From Bacteroidetes bacterium GWF2_38_335 (GTDB taxonomy: Bacteria > Bacteroidota > Bacteroidia > Bacteroidales > GWF2-38-335): a stretch of DNA of 64,000 nt. Below, piece after piece: positions 54,060 through 63,172 of the stretch (the first letter of the stretch is position 1; the number at the start of each line of letters is the position of its first letter). Made by a program: the position numbers and the translations under genes. Location: contig MEOH01000023.1 in assembly GCA_001769535.1 (NCBI GenBank), positions 16,672-80,671 on the forward strand, given 5' to 3'. Under the pieces are notes generated by a model. The model saw nothing but the letters and a program-made list of their open reading frames with translations. It searched no databases and was not told where the DNA came from.

Positions 54060-56063
54060 ATGGTAAAAAAAGGTATCCTGATATTATTAATATTGATAAT
54101 TTCAAATCAATGTGTCCCGCAGGACAGTGTTGATTCATTAAAACGTATAATCAATTCAAATGTTCATGACACAACACGTGCTGTGGCGTTATATGACATC
54201 TTGAATTTCCTGCCATTGGGTGAATGTGAACATTATAACGACCTTCTGATTTCATTTTCAGAAAAAATTTTGACCGGACAAAAAGTAAAATCACCAATAA
54301 ATAAACGTTTCAGGCCATTTTTAGCGGAAGGATATTACAATAAGGGGGTTTTTCTATCAAACAGGAATTGTAATGACAGTGCATTGTTGTTTTATGCAAA
54401 GGGATTGCGCGAATATAGGATACTTAAGGACAGTCAAATGATTGCTTACAATTTGATGAACATGGCCATTATCCATACTTCAAAGGGAGATTTTACAAAG
54501 GCAACAGATCTATTGTATTCATCTTTGCGTATTCATGAAAAGGACAACAATATGGAAGGGATCGGCGATACCTATATGCATATTGCAAGGGTGTATCATA
54601 TCCAGGAAGAGTACGAAGAAGCAATCAAATTCACAAAAACAGCATTGACGGCATATAAAAAGGCGGACTACAAAAACGGGATGATAGAAGCACTCTATAA
54701 GCTGGGATTTATTGAACTGGATTTATTGCATTTTACAAAAGCAAAGAATAATTTCCTAAAATGTATTGATCTGGCAAAAAAAATCGGGATCAAAGACAAA
54801 ACAAAGATTGACCAGATGCTGTACGCGTGTAATGGCTACCTGTTCTATCATGATAATAAGCCGGACAGTGCCATTTATTATTTCAAGAAAAGCATTGATC
54901 TGGCAGGTTCAACAAAAGAAACATATACTTTAGGAACCAGATACCTTGACCTTGCCAGGGCATATTTCAAAAAAAAGCAGCATACCGAAGCATCCTTTTA
55001 TGGAAACAAATCGCTTGAAATAGCTGTGGAAACAAAAAATATTGATTTACAATTTGACGTATCATTCTTCTTGTCACTGGTTTATAAAGATTCCCGCAAC
55101 TTTGAAAAAGCTTTTGAAATGCAGGAAATCCACTTGATCCTGTATGACAGCATCCAGAAAGAAGAGCAAAAAAAGGCAGTCCTGAAACAACAATTAAAAT
55201 ATGAATTTGAAAAAAAGGAACTACTGGAAAAGGCAAGGCATGAGGATGAAATAAAAACAATTATTAGTGATAAGGAAAAGAGCAATATGAAAAAAAACAG
55301 CCGGTTTATCATCCTGGTCATTGTTGTTCTTGGTATTGCAATTATTGCTTTTTTTATGTTCAGAAACCAGAAACAAAAAAATATCATTGAAATTCAGAAT
55401 TCAAACATTTTAAGGCAGAAGTTGTTGCTTGCACAGATGAACCCCCACTTTATTTTCAATTCGATAAACAGCATTCAAAGCTGTATACTGCAAAAAAGAG
55501 AGCTTGATGCCTATTCGTACCTTGCCAAATTCGCCAAGCTAATCCGTATGGTGCTCAACAATTCAGAAAAAGACTATATTCCCATATACGAAGAAGTCGA
55601 ATTAATCACATTGTATATCGAAATTGAACAACTTCGTTTTGATAATTCATTTGATTTTGAAATAATTGTTAATGAAGAGGTAGATGACCAGAATATCAAC
55701 TTGCCTCCTATGATTGTTCAACCTTATGTGGAAAATGCAATTTGGCACGGTATAATGAACCTTGATAATAAACGTAAAGGAAAATTGGCATTGACTTTTT
55801 CCAGAAAAGATAAGTTACTTAAAATAGAGGTACGGGATAACGGGGTTGGCCGTATAGCATCCGAGGCATATAAAAATGACAGGGAACATAGGCCAATGGC
55901 CATGAAACTGACAAGAAAAAGATTGGAACTATTGAATGATCTGTATAGAAACAATGGAATTGACGTTGTGGTCCATGACCTGTATGATTCGGACAATATC
56001 GGTTGCGGCACCATTGCAGAGATTTACCTTCCGATTAATTTTCATGGTAAAGATTATGAGTAA
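54060..56063 (+). CDS. TPR-containing sensor histidine kinase, LytS/YehU type
   Basis: The start at 54060 (MVKKGILILLILIISNQC) gives a signal or anchor sequence; a frame extending to 54030 would include the promoter. 667 residues. The periplasmic N-half is a series of about six TPR units (ALYDILNFLPLGE ... GIGDTYMHIARVYHIQEEYEEAIKF). A coiled coil and one membrane span (FIILVIVVLGIAIIAFFMF, about residue 420) follow. The cytoplasmic end is a His_kinase/HATPase pair: phospho-His in QMNPHFIFNSINSIQSC (His 463), N-box YVENAIWHGIM, G-box VRDNGVGRIAS. It signals to the LytTR regulator encoded next. Confidence 0.92.
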   Translation: MVKKGILILLILIISNQCVPQDSVDSLKRIINSNVHDTTRAVALYDILNFLPLGECEHYNDLLISFSEKILTGQKVKSPINKRFRPFLAEGYYNKGVFLSNRNCNDSALLFYAKGLREYRILKDSQMIAYNLMNMAIIHTSKGDFTKATDLLYSSLRIHEKDNNMEGIGDTYMHIARVYHIQEEYEEAIKFTKTALTAYKKADYKNGMIEALYKLGFIELDLLHFTKAKNNFLKCIDLAKKIGIKDKTKIDQMLYACNGYLFYHDNKPDSAIYYFKKSIDLAGSTKETYTLGTRYLDLARAYFKKKQHTEASFYGNKSLEIAVETKNIDLQFDVSFFLSLVYKDSRNFEKAFEMQEIHLILYDSIQKEEQKKAVLKQQLKYEFEKKELLEKARHEDEIKTIISDKEKSNMKKNSRFIILVIVVLGIAIIAFFMFRNQKQKNIIEIQNSNILRQKLLLAQMNPHFIFNSINSIQSCILQKRELDAYSYLAKFAKLIRMVLNNSEKDYIPIYEEVELITLYIEIEQLRFDNSFDFEIIVNEEVDDQNINLPPMIVQPYVENAIWHGIMNLDNKRKGKLALTFSRKDKLLKIEVRDNGVGRIASEAYKNDREHRPMAMKLTRKRLELLNDLYRNNGIDVVVHDLYDSDNIGCGTIAEIYLPINFHGKDYE

Positions 56064-56814
56064 AATTAAAGCCATCATAATTGATGATGAAAAAAACAGC
56101 AGGATTGTCCTTAGAAACCTCCTTGAAAGCGAGTTTGGCGAAATAGAAATAGTTTCTGAAGCATCAAGTGCAGATGAAGCATATAACAAAATAAATACCC
56201 ATACTCCTGATTTGATTTTTTTGGATATTCAAATGCCTAAAGCAAACGGTTTTTCATTATTAAAAAGATTTGAAACAATTGGTTTTGAAATCATTTTTGT
56301 GACAAGTTTTGATAATTATGCAATAAACGCTATTAAATTCAGCGCATTGGATTACCTGTTAAAACCAGTGGAAATTCCTGATTTAAGAGCTGCTGTGCAA
56401 AAAGCAATTGTTACCATTGTTAAAAAAGAAAACAGCCAGCCACAAATAATTAACCTAATAAACAGCATCAGCAACGAAAACTCAGATAAAAAGATAGCGG
56501 TGCATACAGGAAATAAAGTGAAACTAATCAGTATTCCACAGATTATGTATATCGAAGGGGACAGGCGCTATTGCCATTTAAACTTAATTTCGGGCGAAAA
56601 ATATGCCTTGGCAAAATACCTTAAGGACTTTGAAGATTTCTTTGAAAACACCTCGTCTTTCATCAGAATAAGCAAAGGGTTTATTATCAATGCCGCCCAC
56701 ATTAAAGAGTACAGTAAAGGTGACCCTTTTATTATTAAAATGGCCAATGATATTACCTTTGAGGTTGCCAGAAGGCGTAAAAAGGAAATATTGGAGAAAA
56801 TTAAAAAATTCTGA
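56056..56814 (+). CDS. LytTR-family response regulator
   Basis: The start at 56056 (MSKIKAIIIDDEKNSRIVL) overlaps the kinase stop by 8 bases; an ATG at 56044 would also fit. 252 residues. The receiver domain (1-120) has the acid pair DDE and the phospho-acceptor Asp in LIFLDIQMPKANGF (Asp 57), and a Lys in LLKPVEIPDL. The C-terminal LytTR DNA-binding domain (150-252) is typical: IPQIMYIEGDRRYCHLNLISGEKY and FIRISKGFIINAAHIKEY. LytTR proteins bind imperfect direct repeats upstream of their targets. The kinase/regulator pair acts as one unit. Confidence 0.95.
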   Translation: MSKIKAIIIDDEKNSRIVLRNLLESEFGEIEIVSEASSADEAYNKINTHTPDLIFLDIQMPKANGFSLLKRFETIGFEIIFVTSFDNYAINAIKFSALDYLLKPVEIPDLRAAVQKAIVTIVKKENSQPQIINLINSISNENSDKKIAVHTGNKVKLISIPQIMYIEGDRRYCHLNLISGEKYALAKYLKDFEDFFENTSSFIRISKGFIINAAHIKEYSKGDPFIIKMANDITFEVARRRKKEILEKIKKF

Positions 56815-56916
56815 TTTACAGTCACTTGAAAATACAATTATCAATTGGGTGTTATTTTTGATTTTCATTCCAATCTTAAACTATTCAAGCACTACATCAG
56901 TGAATCATTATAAAAA

Positions 56917-57183
56917 TCAAACCAGTTTCACATCAATGCTTTCTTTGGTATAAGGCCTTCTCCTCGCTTTAATTGTTACAATATCATCGGGAATGGACTT
57001 GTCAAAACTGATATCAATACCATTCAATATGGGCGAAACGTTTGTTATGGAATTGATATCTTTGATGCCATACATTGCCGAAAGTATTTTTTTATAGGTG
57101 GTTACGCTCATTATTAAATTTGCTTTTTCTCCATCCATCATTTCAAGAATGCTGAAAAAGTCATTAAACTGTATTTGTGTCAT
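56917..57183 (-). CDS. Small protein of unknown function
   Basis: An 88-residue protein (MTQIQFNDFFSILEMMDGEK... VSPILNGIDISFDKSIPDDI). Not recognised. TACATTTG on the minus strand (complement of 57207-57214) is a -7-type box 24 bases before the start, supporting it as a real gene. Its mid-part reads as alternating short strands. Confidence 0.5.
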   Translation of the reverse strand: MTQIQFNDFFSILEMMDGEKANLIMSVTTYKKILSAMYGIKDINSITNVSPILNGIDISFDKSIPDDIVTIKARRRPYTKESIDVKLV

Positions 57184-57493
57184 TGGTCAGGTCTTTATTT
57201 CCATTGCAAATGTAAGGCAACCCAACCAAATATGGAAATGCTTTTATTAAAACAGGCAAAAATACCTGTGATAATATAATCTGCAACAGAAATAAATAAA
57301 ACAGTATAATGAGCGTGTTTTGTTAATGGAAAGATTTTCCTCAAAAACAAACAAATTGAAAATCGAAATGTAGCAACTGTTAATAAAATCAGGTCGGGAT
57401 GTACTTATTTTTCTCCTGATTGAGAAAACTGTTTGAGAAGATGATAATTTTGAAATAAATTGCAAAAGTATTTTAATATTTAAATTTTTAACC
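57184..57493. other. Intergenic region, mostly unassigned
   Basis: About 310 bases between the small gene and the DUF1697 gene. It holds the probable promoter of the minus-strand gene (57207-57214) and a weak ACAGG/CCTGT hairpin near 57255. No other feature was found. Confidence 0.4.
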
Positions 57494-58048
57494 ATGATCT
57501 ACGTCGCCCTTTTAAGAGGAATAAATGTTGGTGGTAAAAATATAATGGAAATGAAAAAGCTTAAAACCACCTTTGAATCGCTCGGGTTTACTAATGTTGT
57601 AACATATATCAATTCGGGCAATATTATTTTTGAAGATGTGTCGAGAGAAGAAAGCGTGATTGTGAGGGAATTGGAAAAAGCTATTGAAAAAGACTTCCAA
57701 CTGGAAATTAAAGTTTTAATACGAAGCTCAGAGAATATTGCAACAATTTGCCGTGAATTGCCAGGCACCTGGTTGAAAAATGAAACTATGAGAACTGATG
57801 TCATGTTTTTATGGGAGGAATTTGACCGGCCTGAAGTTTTAGACCTGTTGAAAATCAATCAGGTTGATCAGGTGAAATATGCTGCCGGTGCAATATTGTG
57901 GAATGTTGAAAATAAGGATTACAACAAAAGTGGAATGATAAAACTTGTGGGTACGAAGCTTTATAAAAACATGACCATTAGAAATGTCAATACAGTTCGT
58001 AAGCTTAATGAAATAATTACCTCCATTAATGAGCACAACAATGGATAA
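57494..58048 (+). CDS. DUF1697-domain protein
   Basis: A 184-residue cytoplasmic protein, the usual length for DUF1697. It opens YVALLRGINVGGKNIMEMKKLK and continues with FTNVVTYINSGNIIFE, both hallmarks of this family. Biochemical function is not known. Such single-copy accessory genes often move with cassettes or islands. Confidence 0.85.
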   Translation: MIYVALLRGINVGGKNIMEMKKLKTTFESLGFTNVVTYINSGNIIFEDVSREESVIVRELEKAIEKDFQLEIKVLIRSSENIATICRELPGTWLKNETMRTDVMFLWEEFDRPEVLDLLKINQVDQVKYAAGAILWNVENKDYNKSGMIKLVGTKLYKNMTIRNVNTVRKLNEIITSINEHNNG

Positions 58049-58184
58049 AAAATCCAACATGGGGTCCAGAAACAATGAAAGTGCTATTTTCAAAATTAAT
58101 ATTCCTGGCAGGCTGCTCATTTTACAGAACTAACTTAACCGAAAATACTCAATAAGCAATGACTCTTTTTTAAACTATATAACT

Positions 58185-58583
58185 ATGCAACAAATTAAAC
58201 TTTTTGAAGCAATATTATATGTCAGCGACCTGAAAGCAAGCTGTGAATTTTATCAAAAGATATTCCGTAAAGCCCCTGACCTGAATGTTCCCGGCATGAC
58301 AGAATTTATTATATCCGATAATTCCAAAATCGGGCTGATGCCAAACAATGGCATTGCAAAAATACTATCGGGAAATACCCCCCACCCTGATAGCGGGAAC
58401 GGGATTCCACGATGCGAACTGTATTTGGTTGTAGAGGATGTAATGTTAGAATTTGAAAATGCGATAAAAAACGGTGCAAAACTGGTAAGCCCGGTTGTTG
58501 ACAGGGATTGGGGGGACAAAGTATGCTACTTCTCAGACCCGGACGGGCACATCATTGCATTTGCAGAAAGAATTTCACAGTAG
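58185..58583 (+). CDS. VOC-superfamily (glyoxalase/bleomycin-resistance-type) protein
   Basis: A 132-residue protein of the vicinal-oxygen-chelate fold: two beta-alpha-beta-beta-beta units (LFEAILYVSDLKASCEFYQKIF near the start, DWGDKVCYFSDPDGHIIAFAE near the end). Members are metal enzymes or drug-binding proteins; the substrate is not evident. It starts 136 bases after the DUF1697 gene. Confidence 0.8.
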   Translation: MQQIKLFEAILYVSDLKASCEFYQKIFRKAPDLNVPGMTEFIISDNSKIGLMPNNGIAKILSGNTPHPDSGNGIPRCELYLVVEDVMLEFENAIKNGAKLVSPVVDRDWGDKVCYFSDPDGHIIAFAERISQ

Positions 58584-58949
58584 TGATAATGCACCTTGGT
58601 ACTCCTGATTTTCAAAGATGAAAATTAGAATATAGTGACATTTCATGCTTTTCGAAGCAAAATGCTTTACATTTATTGATGCATTTTATCCTTTAATCAA
58701 TTTCGCCTTACTTTCCTACTTTAAATTATATCTTTTTCGAAAAAAAAGTTTAATATTGTTTAGTGGATAATTATTTAGAAACAAAAGAAGACAATGACGA
58801 TATTGTATTTATAAATTCCTTGATTAATTTATAAATGTTATTTAACTATATAAAATCAATCCCTGTTATTCGTAAGGAATTAAAGCCATTGCCTATTTAA
58901 AAACATTTTTTCAATGAGCAATTGAAAGAAAATTATAGGAGATTTTGAA
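58584..58949. other. Intergenic region upstream of the hybrid kinase
   Basis: 366 bases, AT-rich, without a recognisable gene or RNA. It should hold the promoter of the hybrid kinase, but I saw no clean -33/-7 pair. Confidence 0.4.
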
Positions 58950-61900
58950 ATGATTTTGGTTCAAAATTTACATTTTTTTTGCCTTTTGACCTATGCTTTT
59001 ATGGCAATTTATATATTATTGAAAGATCCAAAAGCTTTACTAAACCAAACTTGTGCGCTATTGATCTTTTCCTTTTCAGTATGGAATTTTATTGACGTAT
59101 TTTCAGTCTATGAAAATTTTTCCAGGGATACTGTTATCCTCTTTCAGAATGTTACATCAATAGGGTGGATAAGTTTTCCAGGTTTTCTTCTTTGTTTTTC
59201 ACTTGTGTTTTCTAAAAATGAGAAGATATTAATGAAAAAATGGTTCCTGGTTACAGTTGTTGCTTTGCCTTTATTATTTATTTTTCAGCAATTCAGCAAC
59301 AGCCTTACCGACAGTCCAGTATTGGGGATGTATGGCTGGGAATTTGCATGGTCAGAAACAGTCTGGACCTATTTTTATTATATTTATTATGTGTCTTTTT
59401 CACTTATTTCAGCCCTTTTAATTTATTTGTATAAGGTAAAGACAAAGTATACAATTGAGAAAAACCAGGCCAAAATATTGGTGCTGACTTTATTGTTTTG
59501 TTTAATCGGTGGTACAATTACTGATGTATTGCTTCCATTATACCATGTGAAAGGGGTACCTCAATTGGGCAATATAATTTTACTTGTTTTTGCAGGGGGA
59601 ATGATCTACTCGATTTTGAAATATAAATTTTTATTGGTCACGCCAGCAATCGCGGCTGAAAATATCATTTCAAATATGGAGGAAATGTTGATCCTGACAG
59701 ATAAAGACGGAATTATCCTGAATGTCAATAATTCTGTACACAACACATTAGGGTTTGAAAAAAAGGACTTAGAGGGAAAATCAATCGAAATACTATTTTG
59801 CCAGGACGATTTTAAAGCTTTCCTTTTAAAAAAGATATCTCAGGACGAGGCGATAAAAAACCATGAAACAATAATTCTCAATAAAGATTCAAAAAAAGTA
59901 CCAATATCAGTATCATGTTCATTATTAAAAGATAAGGAACATGAAAAAAGGGGGATTGTTTTTGTAGCTAGGGACATATCAGAAAGGAAAAATGCAGAGA
60001 GAGTTTTTTTTGAAAGCCAACAGGTATTCAAGATGCTTGTTGAAAACTCCCCGGACATTATTGCACGTTATGATATTAATTGTCAACGTACTTATGTCAA
60101 TCCAGAATACCTGAAAACTGCCCAAATGGCACAACAGGAATTGATTTCTTCATCACCGCAACAATGTTCCCCATTACCTGCTGAAAGCGCCATAATCCTT
60201 CAGGATCTTTTGAAAAGGGTTATCAGTACCGGTATAGCGGAAGCTGTTGACCTCAAATGGAGGAAGTCAGACCAGCAGGATTATTGGTATAATGTATATG
60301 CATTTCCGGAGTTTGGGCAAGATGGCAATGTTGTTAGTGTAATGACTAATTCCCGTGATATAACTAAGAGCCGGAATTCTGAAGCTGAGATTGCGCGTGT
60401 TAACCGGGCACTTAGGATGTTAAGCGATTTTAATCAGGCACTGATACATATTTCAAATGAAACTGATTTATTAAAAGCCACTTGCAGGATTGCTGTTGAT
60501 GTTGGTGGTTACCGTATGGCATGGGTCGGATATATTGAACATGATGAAGCCCGGACTTTACGTCCTGTAACCCATGCAGGATACGATTCAAAATATATTG
60601 AAAATGCAAGGATTAGTTGGGGCGATAATGAGCGTGGGCGAGGCCCCGGAGGAACTTCTATAAGAACAGGCCAACCATGTATTGTGCGAAATATTCAAAA
60701 TGATCCCACTTTTAAACCATGGAAAGAAGACGCCATTAAGCATGGTTATAATTCAATTATTGCATTACCATTAATTATTGAAGGCCAATCATTAGGAGCA
60801 ATAGGAATTTATTCCACAGAAGCCGCAATATTCGATATAAAAGAAGTTGAGATTTTAAAAGAACTGACAGCAAACTTGTCATTTGGTATTTTTTCCCTGC
60901 GTACCTTAGCTCATAAAAATCAAGTTGAAAAAGCCCTGAGTGAAAGTGAAAAGAAATATCGTGATTTGTTTGAGAATGCCGGTGATGCAATTTTAATAGC
61001 CGATGTTGAAACAGGTATTATTGTTGATGCAAATAATGAAGCGGAAGTACTTTTAGGCAGGAAGAGGAATGAAATTATCGGCATAAACAGATCAGAAATT
61101 CATCCTTCTGATAAGTTTGAATTATATAATGAACAGTTTAGAAACCATATTAAAGCCGGTTTAGTTAAAGATATGGAATCAGAGATTGTGATGAAAGACG
61201 GAAAGCTTATTCCGGTTAGTATAAGTGCAGTTGTGATTAATCTTAAGGGAAGAAAGGTTATTCAGGGCTTTTTCAGGGATATTTCTGAACGCAAGCAGGC
61301 CGAGAGCGAAATTATTAAGGCAAAGGAAAAAGCTGAAGAAAGTGACCGTTTAAAATCAGCGTTCCTCGCTAATATGAGTCATGAAATACGCACACCGATG
61401 AACGGTATTCTTGGTTTTGCCGGACTTTTGGCAAACCCAAATCTGTCTGGCGAAAAGCAGCAAGAGTATATTCGGATCATAGAATATAGCGGAAGGCGGA
61501 TGCTTAATATTATTAATGATATTGTTTCTATCTCTAAAATTGAATCCGGACAAATGGAAATTTCCATTTCAAAGACAGATGTAAATGAACAGATAGAATT
61601 TCTATATAAATTCTTCAAACCCGAAACAGATAAAAAAAAGATATTGCTTTTCTATGATAAGTCACTTTTAGCAAAAGGACTATATTTAAACACTGATAAG
61701 GAAAAACTATATTCAATCCTGGCAAACCTTATTAATAATGCCATTAAGTTTACAAATTCAGGATCTATTGAATTTGGCTATATAATTAAAGATGATTGTA
61801 TTGAATTTTTTGTAAAAGATACTGGTGTAGGTATTCATTCTGAACTTCATGAATCAATTTTTGAAAGATTCAGACAAGGCAGCGAAGCCCTTACAAGAAA

Positions 61901-62456
61901 TTATGAAGGATCGGGCCTGGGGTTGACTATTTCTAAAGCTTATGTTGAAATGTTGGGAGGAAAAATATGGTTAAAAAGCGAAACAGATAAAGGATCTGAA
62001 TTTTATTTTACACTGCCTTTCAATGTTGATTCGAATGAAATGATTGGTACAAAAGCAAATTCTCCTGCTTTTAAAGAGCAATCAGAAAATATTAAAATCA
62101 ATATTTTAATTGCTGAAGATGATGAAACTAACGTGCTGCTTATTCAAATACTTATTAAGCAATACTGCAAAAAGGTGTTTTTGGCGAAGACAGGTGTCGA
62201 AGCTGTAAATATTTGCCTGAACAATCCTGAAATTGATTTAGTGCTGATGGATATAAAAATGCCAGGGATGGACGGTATTGAAGCCATTAAAAAAATAAGG
62301 GAGTTCAACAAAAACATCATAATCATTGCTCAAACAGCTTATGCTTTATCGGGTGACAGAGAAAAAACCATTAAAGCAGGAAGTAACGATTATATTTCAA
62401 AACCCTTTAATGAAGAAAAACTCCATTTATTGATAGAAAGGTATTTTGGAAGGTGA
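58950..62456 (+). CDS. Large hybrid sensor histidine kinase (7TM-PAS-PAS-GAF-PAS-HisKA-HATPase-REC)
   Basis: A 1168-residue membrane protein. Residues 1-225 have seven hydrophobic spans, as in the HisKA_7TM sensor type. Then come a PAS domain (~235-350, ENIISNMEEMLILTDKDGII), a second PAS (~355-475, FKMLVENSPDIIARYDINCQ), a GAF domain (~490-650), a third PAS (~665-790, YRDLFENAGDAILIADVETG), HisKA (MSHEIRTPMNGILGFAGLL, His 811), HATPase (LINNAIKFTNSGSI, VKDTGVGIHSELHE, GSGLGLTISKAY) and a C-terminal receiver (LVLMDIKMPGMDG, phospho-Asp 1101). The receiver is fused, so a downstream histidine phosphotransferase or regulator is expected; none lies next to it. It probably integrates redox or small-molecule cues. 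Confidence 0.92.
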   Translation: MILVQNLHFFCLLTYAFMAIYILLKDPKALLNQTCALLIFSFSVWNFIDVFSVYENFSRDTVILFQNVTSIGWISFPGFLLCFSLVFSKNEKILMKKWFLVTVVALPLLFIFQQFSNSLTDSPVLGMYGWEFAWSETVWTYFYYIYYVSFSLISALLIYLYKVKTKYTIEKNQAKILVLTLLFCLIGGTITDVLLPLYHVKGVPQLGNIILLVFAGGMIYSILKYKFLLVTPAIAAENIISNMEEMLILTDKDGIILNVNNSVHNTLGFEKKDLEGKSIEILFCQDDFKAFLLKKISQDEAIKNHETIILNKDSKKVPISVSCSLLKDKEHEKRGIVFVARDISERKNAERVFFESQQVFKMLVENSPDIIARYDINCQRTYVNPEYLKTAQMAQQELISSSPQQCSPLPAESAIILQDLLKRVISTGIAEAVDLKWRKSDQQDYWYNVYAFPEFGQDGNVVSVMTNSRDITKSRNSEAEIARVNRALRMLSDFNQALIHISNETDLLKATCRIAVDVGGYRMAWVGYIEHDEARTLRPVTHAGYDSKYIENARISWGDNERGRGPGGTSIRTGQPCIVRNIQNDPTFKPWKEDAIKHGYNSIIALPLIIEGQSLGAIGIYSTEAAIFDIKEVEILKELTANLSFGIFSLRTLAHKNQVEKALSESEKKYRDLFENAGDAILIADVETGIIVDANNEAEVLLGRKRNEIIGINRSEIHPSDKFELYNEQFRNHIKAGLVKDMESEIVMKDGKLIPVSISAVVINLKGRKVIQGFFRDISERKQAESEIIKAKEKAEESDRLKSAFLANMSHEIRTPMNGILGFAGLLANPNLSGEKQQEYIRIIEYSGRRMLNIINDIVSISKIESGQMEISISKTDVNEQIEFLYKFFKPETDKKKILLFYDKSLLAKGLYLNTDKEKLYSILANLINNAIKFTNSGSIEFGYIIKDDCIEFFVKDTGVGIHSELHESIFERFRQGSEALTRNYEGSGLGLTISKAYVEMLGGKIWLKSETDKGSEFYFTLPFNVDSNEMIGTKANSPAFKEQSENIKINILIAEDDETNVLLIQILIKQYCKKVFLAKTGVEAVNICLNNPEIDLVLMDIKMPGMDGIEAIKKIREFNKNIIIIAQTAYALSGDREKTIKAGSNDYISKPFNEEKLHLLIERYFGR

Positions 62457-62526
62457 TGTGTGAAAATGGTTCAGAATTGAAAACAGAAGCAATTACCGGG
62501 TAACCCGCTGACCATAGTATGTGTGG

Positions 62527-62552
62527 TTGCCATAGGTTAAAACCTATGGCAA
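62527..62552. repeat. Near-perfect palindrome downstream of the hybrid kinase
   Basis: TTGCCATAGGTT (62527-62538) and AACCTATGGCAA (62541-62552) are exact complements around AA. No T-run follows, so a REP-type interspersed element is more likely than a simple terminator. It is 71 bases after the kinase stop and 94 bases before the convergent MazG-like gene. Confidence 0.7.
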
Positions 62553-62645
62553 TGGTTTGTTCAAGCCTTTTTCGCATTCCTTCAAACCAAATTGGAAGAG
62601 TATCAACTTAGCAGCCATCCCAATCAAACAAAAAGTATTTAAACT

Positions 62646-62969
62646 TTATATCCATTCCCTTTTCTTATTTATTTCCTCTTTCTCTCGAAAGGCCTCTTCT
62701 ATGTCAATGTCAAATCGATTAGCAATAGAACATAAATAGATTAATATATCTGCAATTTCTTCTTTTACTGAACTTACATCAGCATTAACATCTGTTTTAA
62801 GTTTCATTGTCTTACGGATGGCTTTAAAAAGTTCTCCCATTTCCTCCCCTAACAGCAAACATTTTGTGATAGCATTCTGGTCAATAAATCCCCTTTGTAT
62901 TTCAAGCATATTCACATATTCCTGATACTCTTTTAATGTCGGTTTTTCCTTAAGTTGTAAATTGTTCAT
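62646..62969 (-). CDS. MazG-like nucleotide pyrophosphohydrolase
   Basis: A 107-residue protein containing the all-alpha NTP-pyrophosphohydrolase signature ExxE-x(n)-ExxD: LLGEEMGELFKAIRKTMK ... SVKEEIADILIYLCSIANRF. Such small enzymes clear non-canonical or excess nucleoside triphosphates. It is an isolated accessory gene here, with the palindromic element at 63027-63154 just upstream. Confidence 0.85.
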   Translation of the reverse strand: MNNLQLKEKPTLKEYQEYVNMLEIQRGFIDQNAITKCLLLGEEMGELFKAIRKTMKLKTDVNADVSSVKEEIADILIYLCSIANRFDIDIEEAFREKEEINKKREWI

Positions 62970-63026
62970 CTATTTTGTGTTTCATATTGATATCCTACTG
63001 CTTACTTGTATTTTTGCATAGTTGGT

Positions 63027-63154
63027 AACGTTTCCACGCTAAATTTCGTTTGGGAGCAAAGAACCCATTCTTTGTCGCCCGATAAAAAGCAACCTAAGTT
63101 ACTAAAAAACATTGATACCAGCATATCAGCCCGGTCGAAATTTAGTGCGTGTTA
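63027..63154. repeat. Long imperfect palindromic element, attC-like in outline
   Basis: TAAATTTCG (63041-63049) pairs with CGAAATTTA (63136-63144), CACGC (63036-63040) with GCGTG (63147-63151), and TAAC (63027-63030) with GTTA (63151-63154). Length is about 128 bases. A further GCCCGG/CCGGGC pair frames the right end (63129-63163). The architecture resembles integron attC sites, but neither end fits the GTTRRRY/RYYYAAC core and the arms are asymmetric. No integrase is in the window. Confidence 0.4.
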
Positions 63155-63172
63155 TGGCCGGGCATTTACTGT

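Noticed and set aside
63027-63154. Classical integron attC site
   Set aside because: Neither end matches GTTRRRY/RYYYAAC, and arm spacing is asymmetric; kept only as attC-like.
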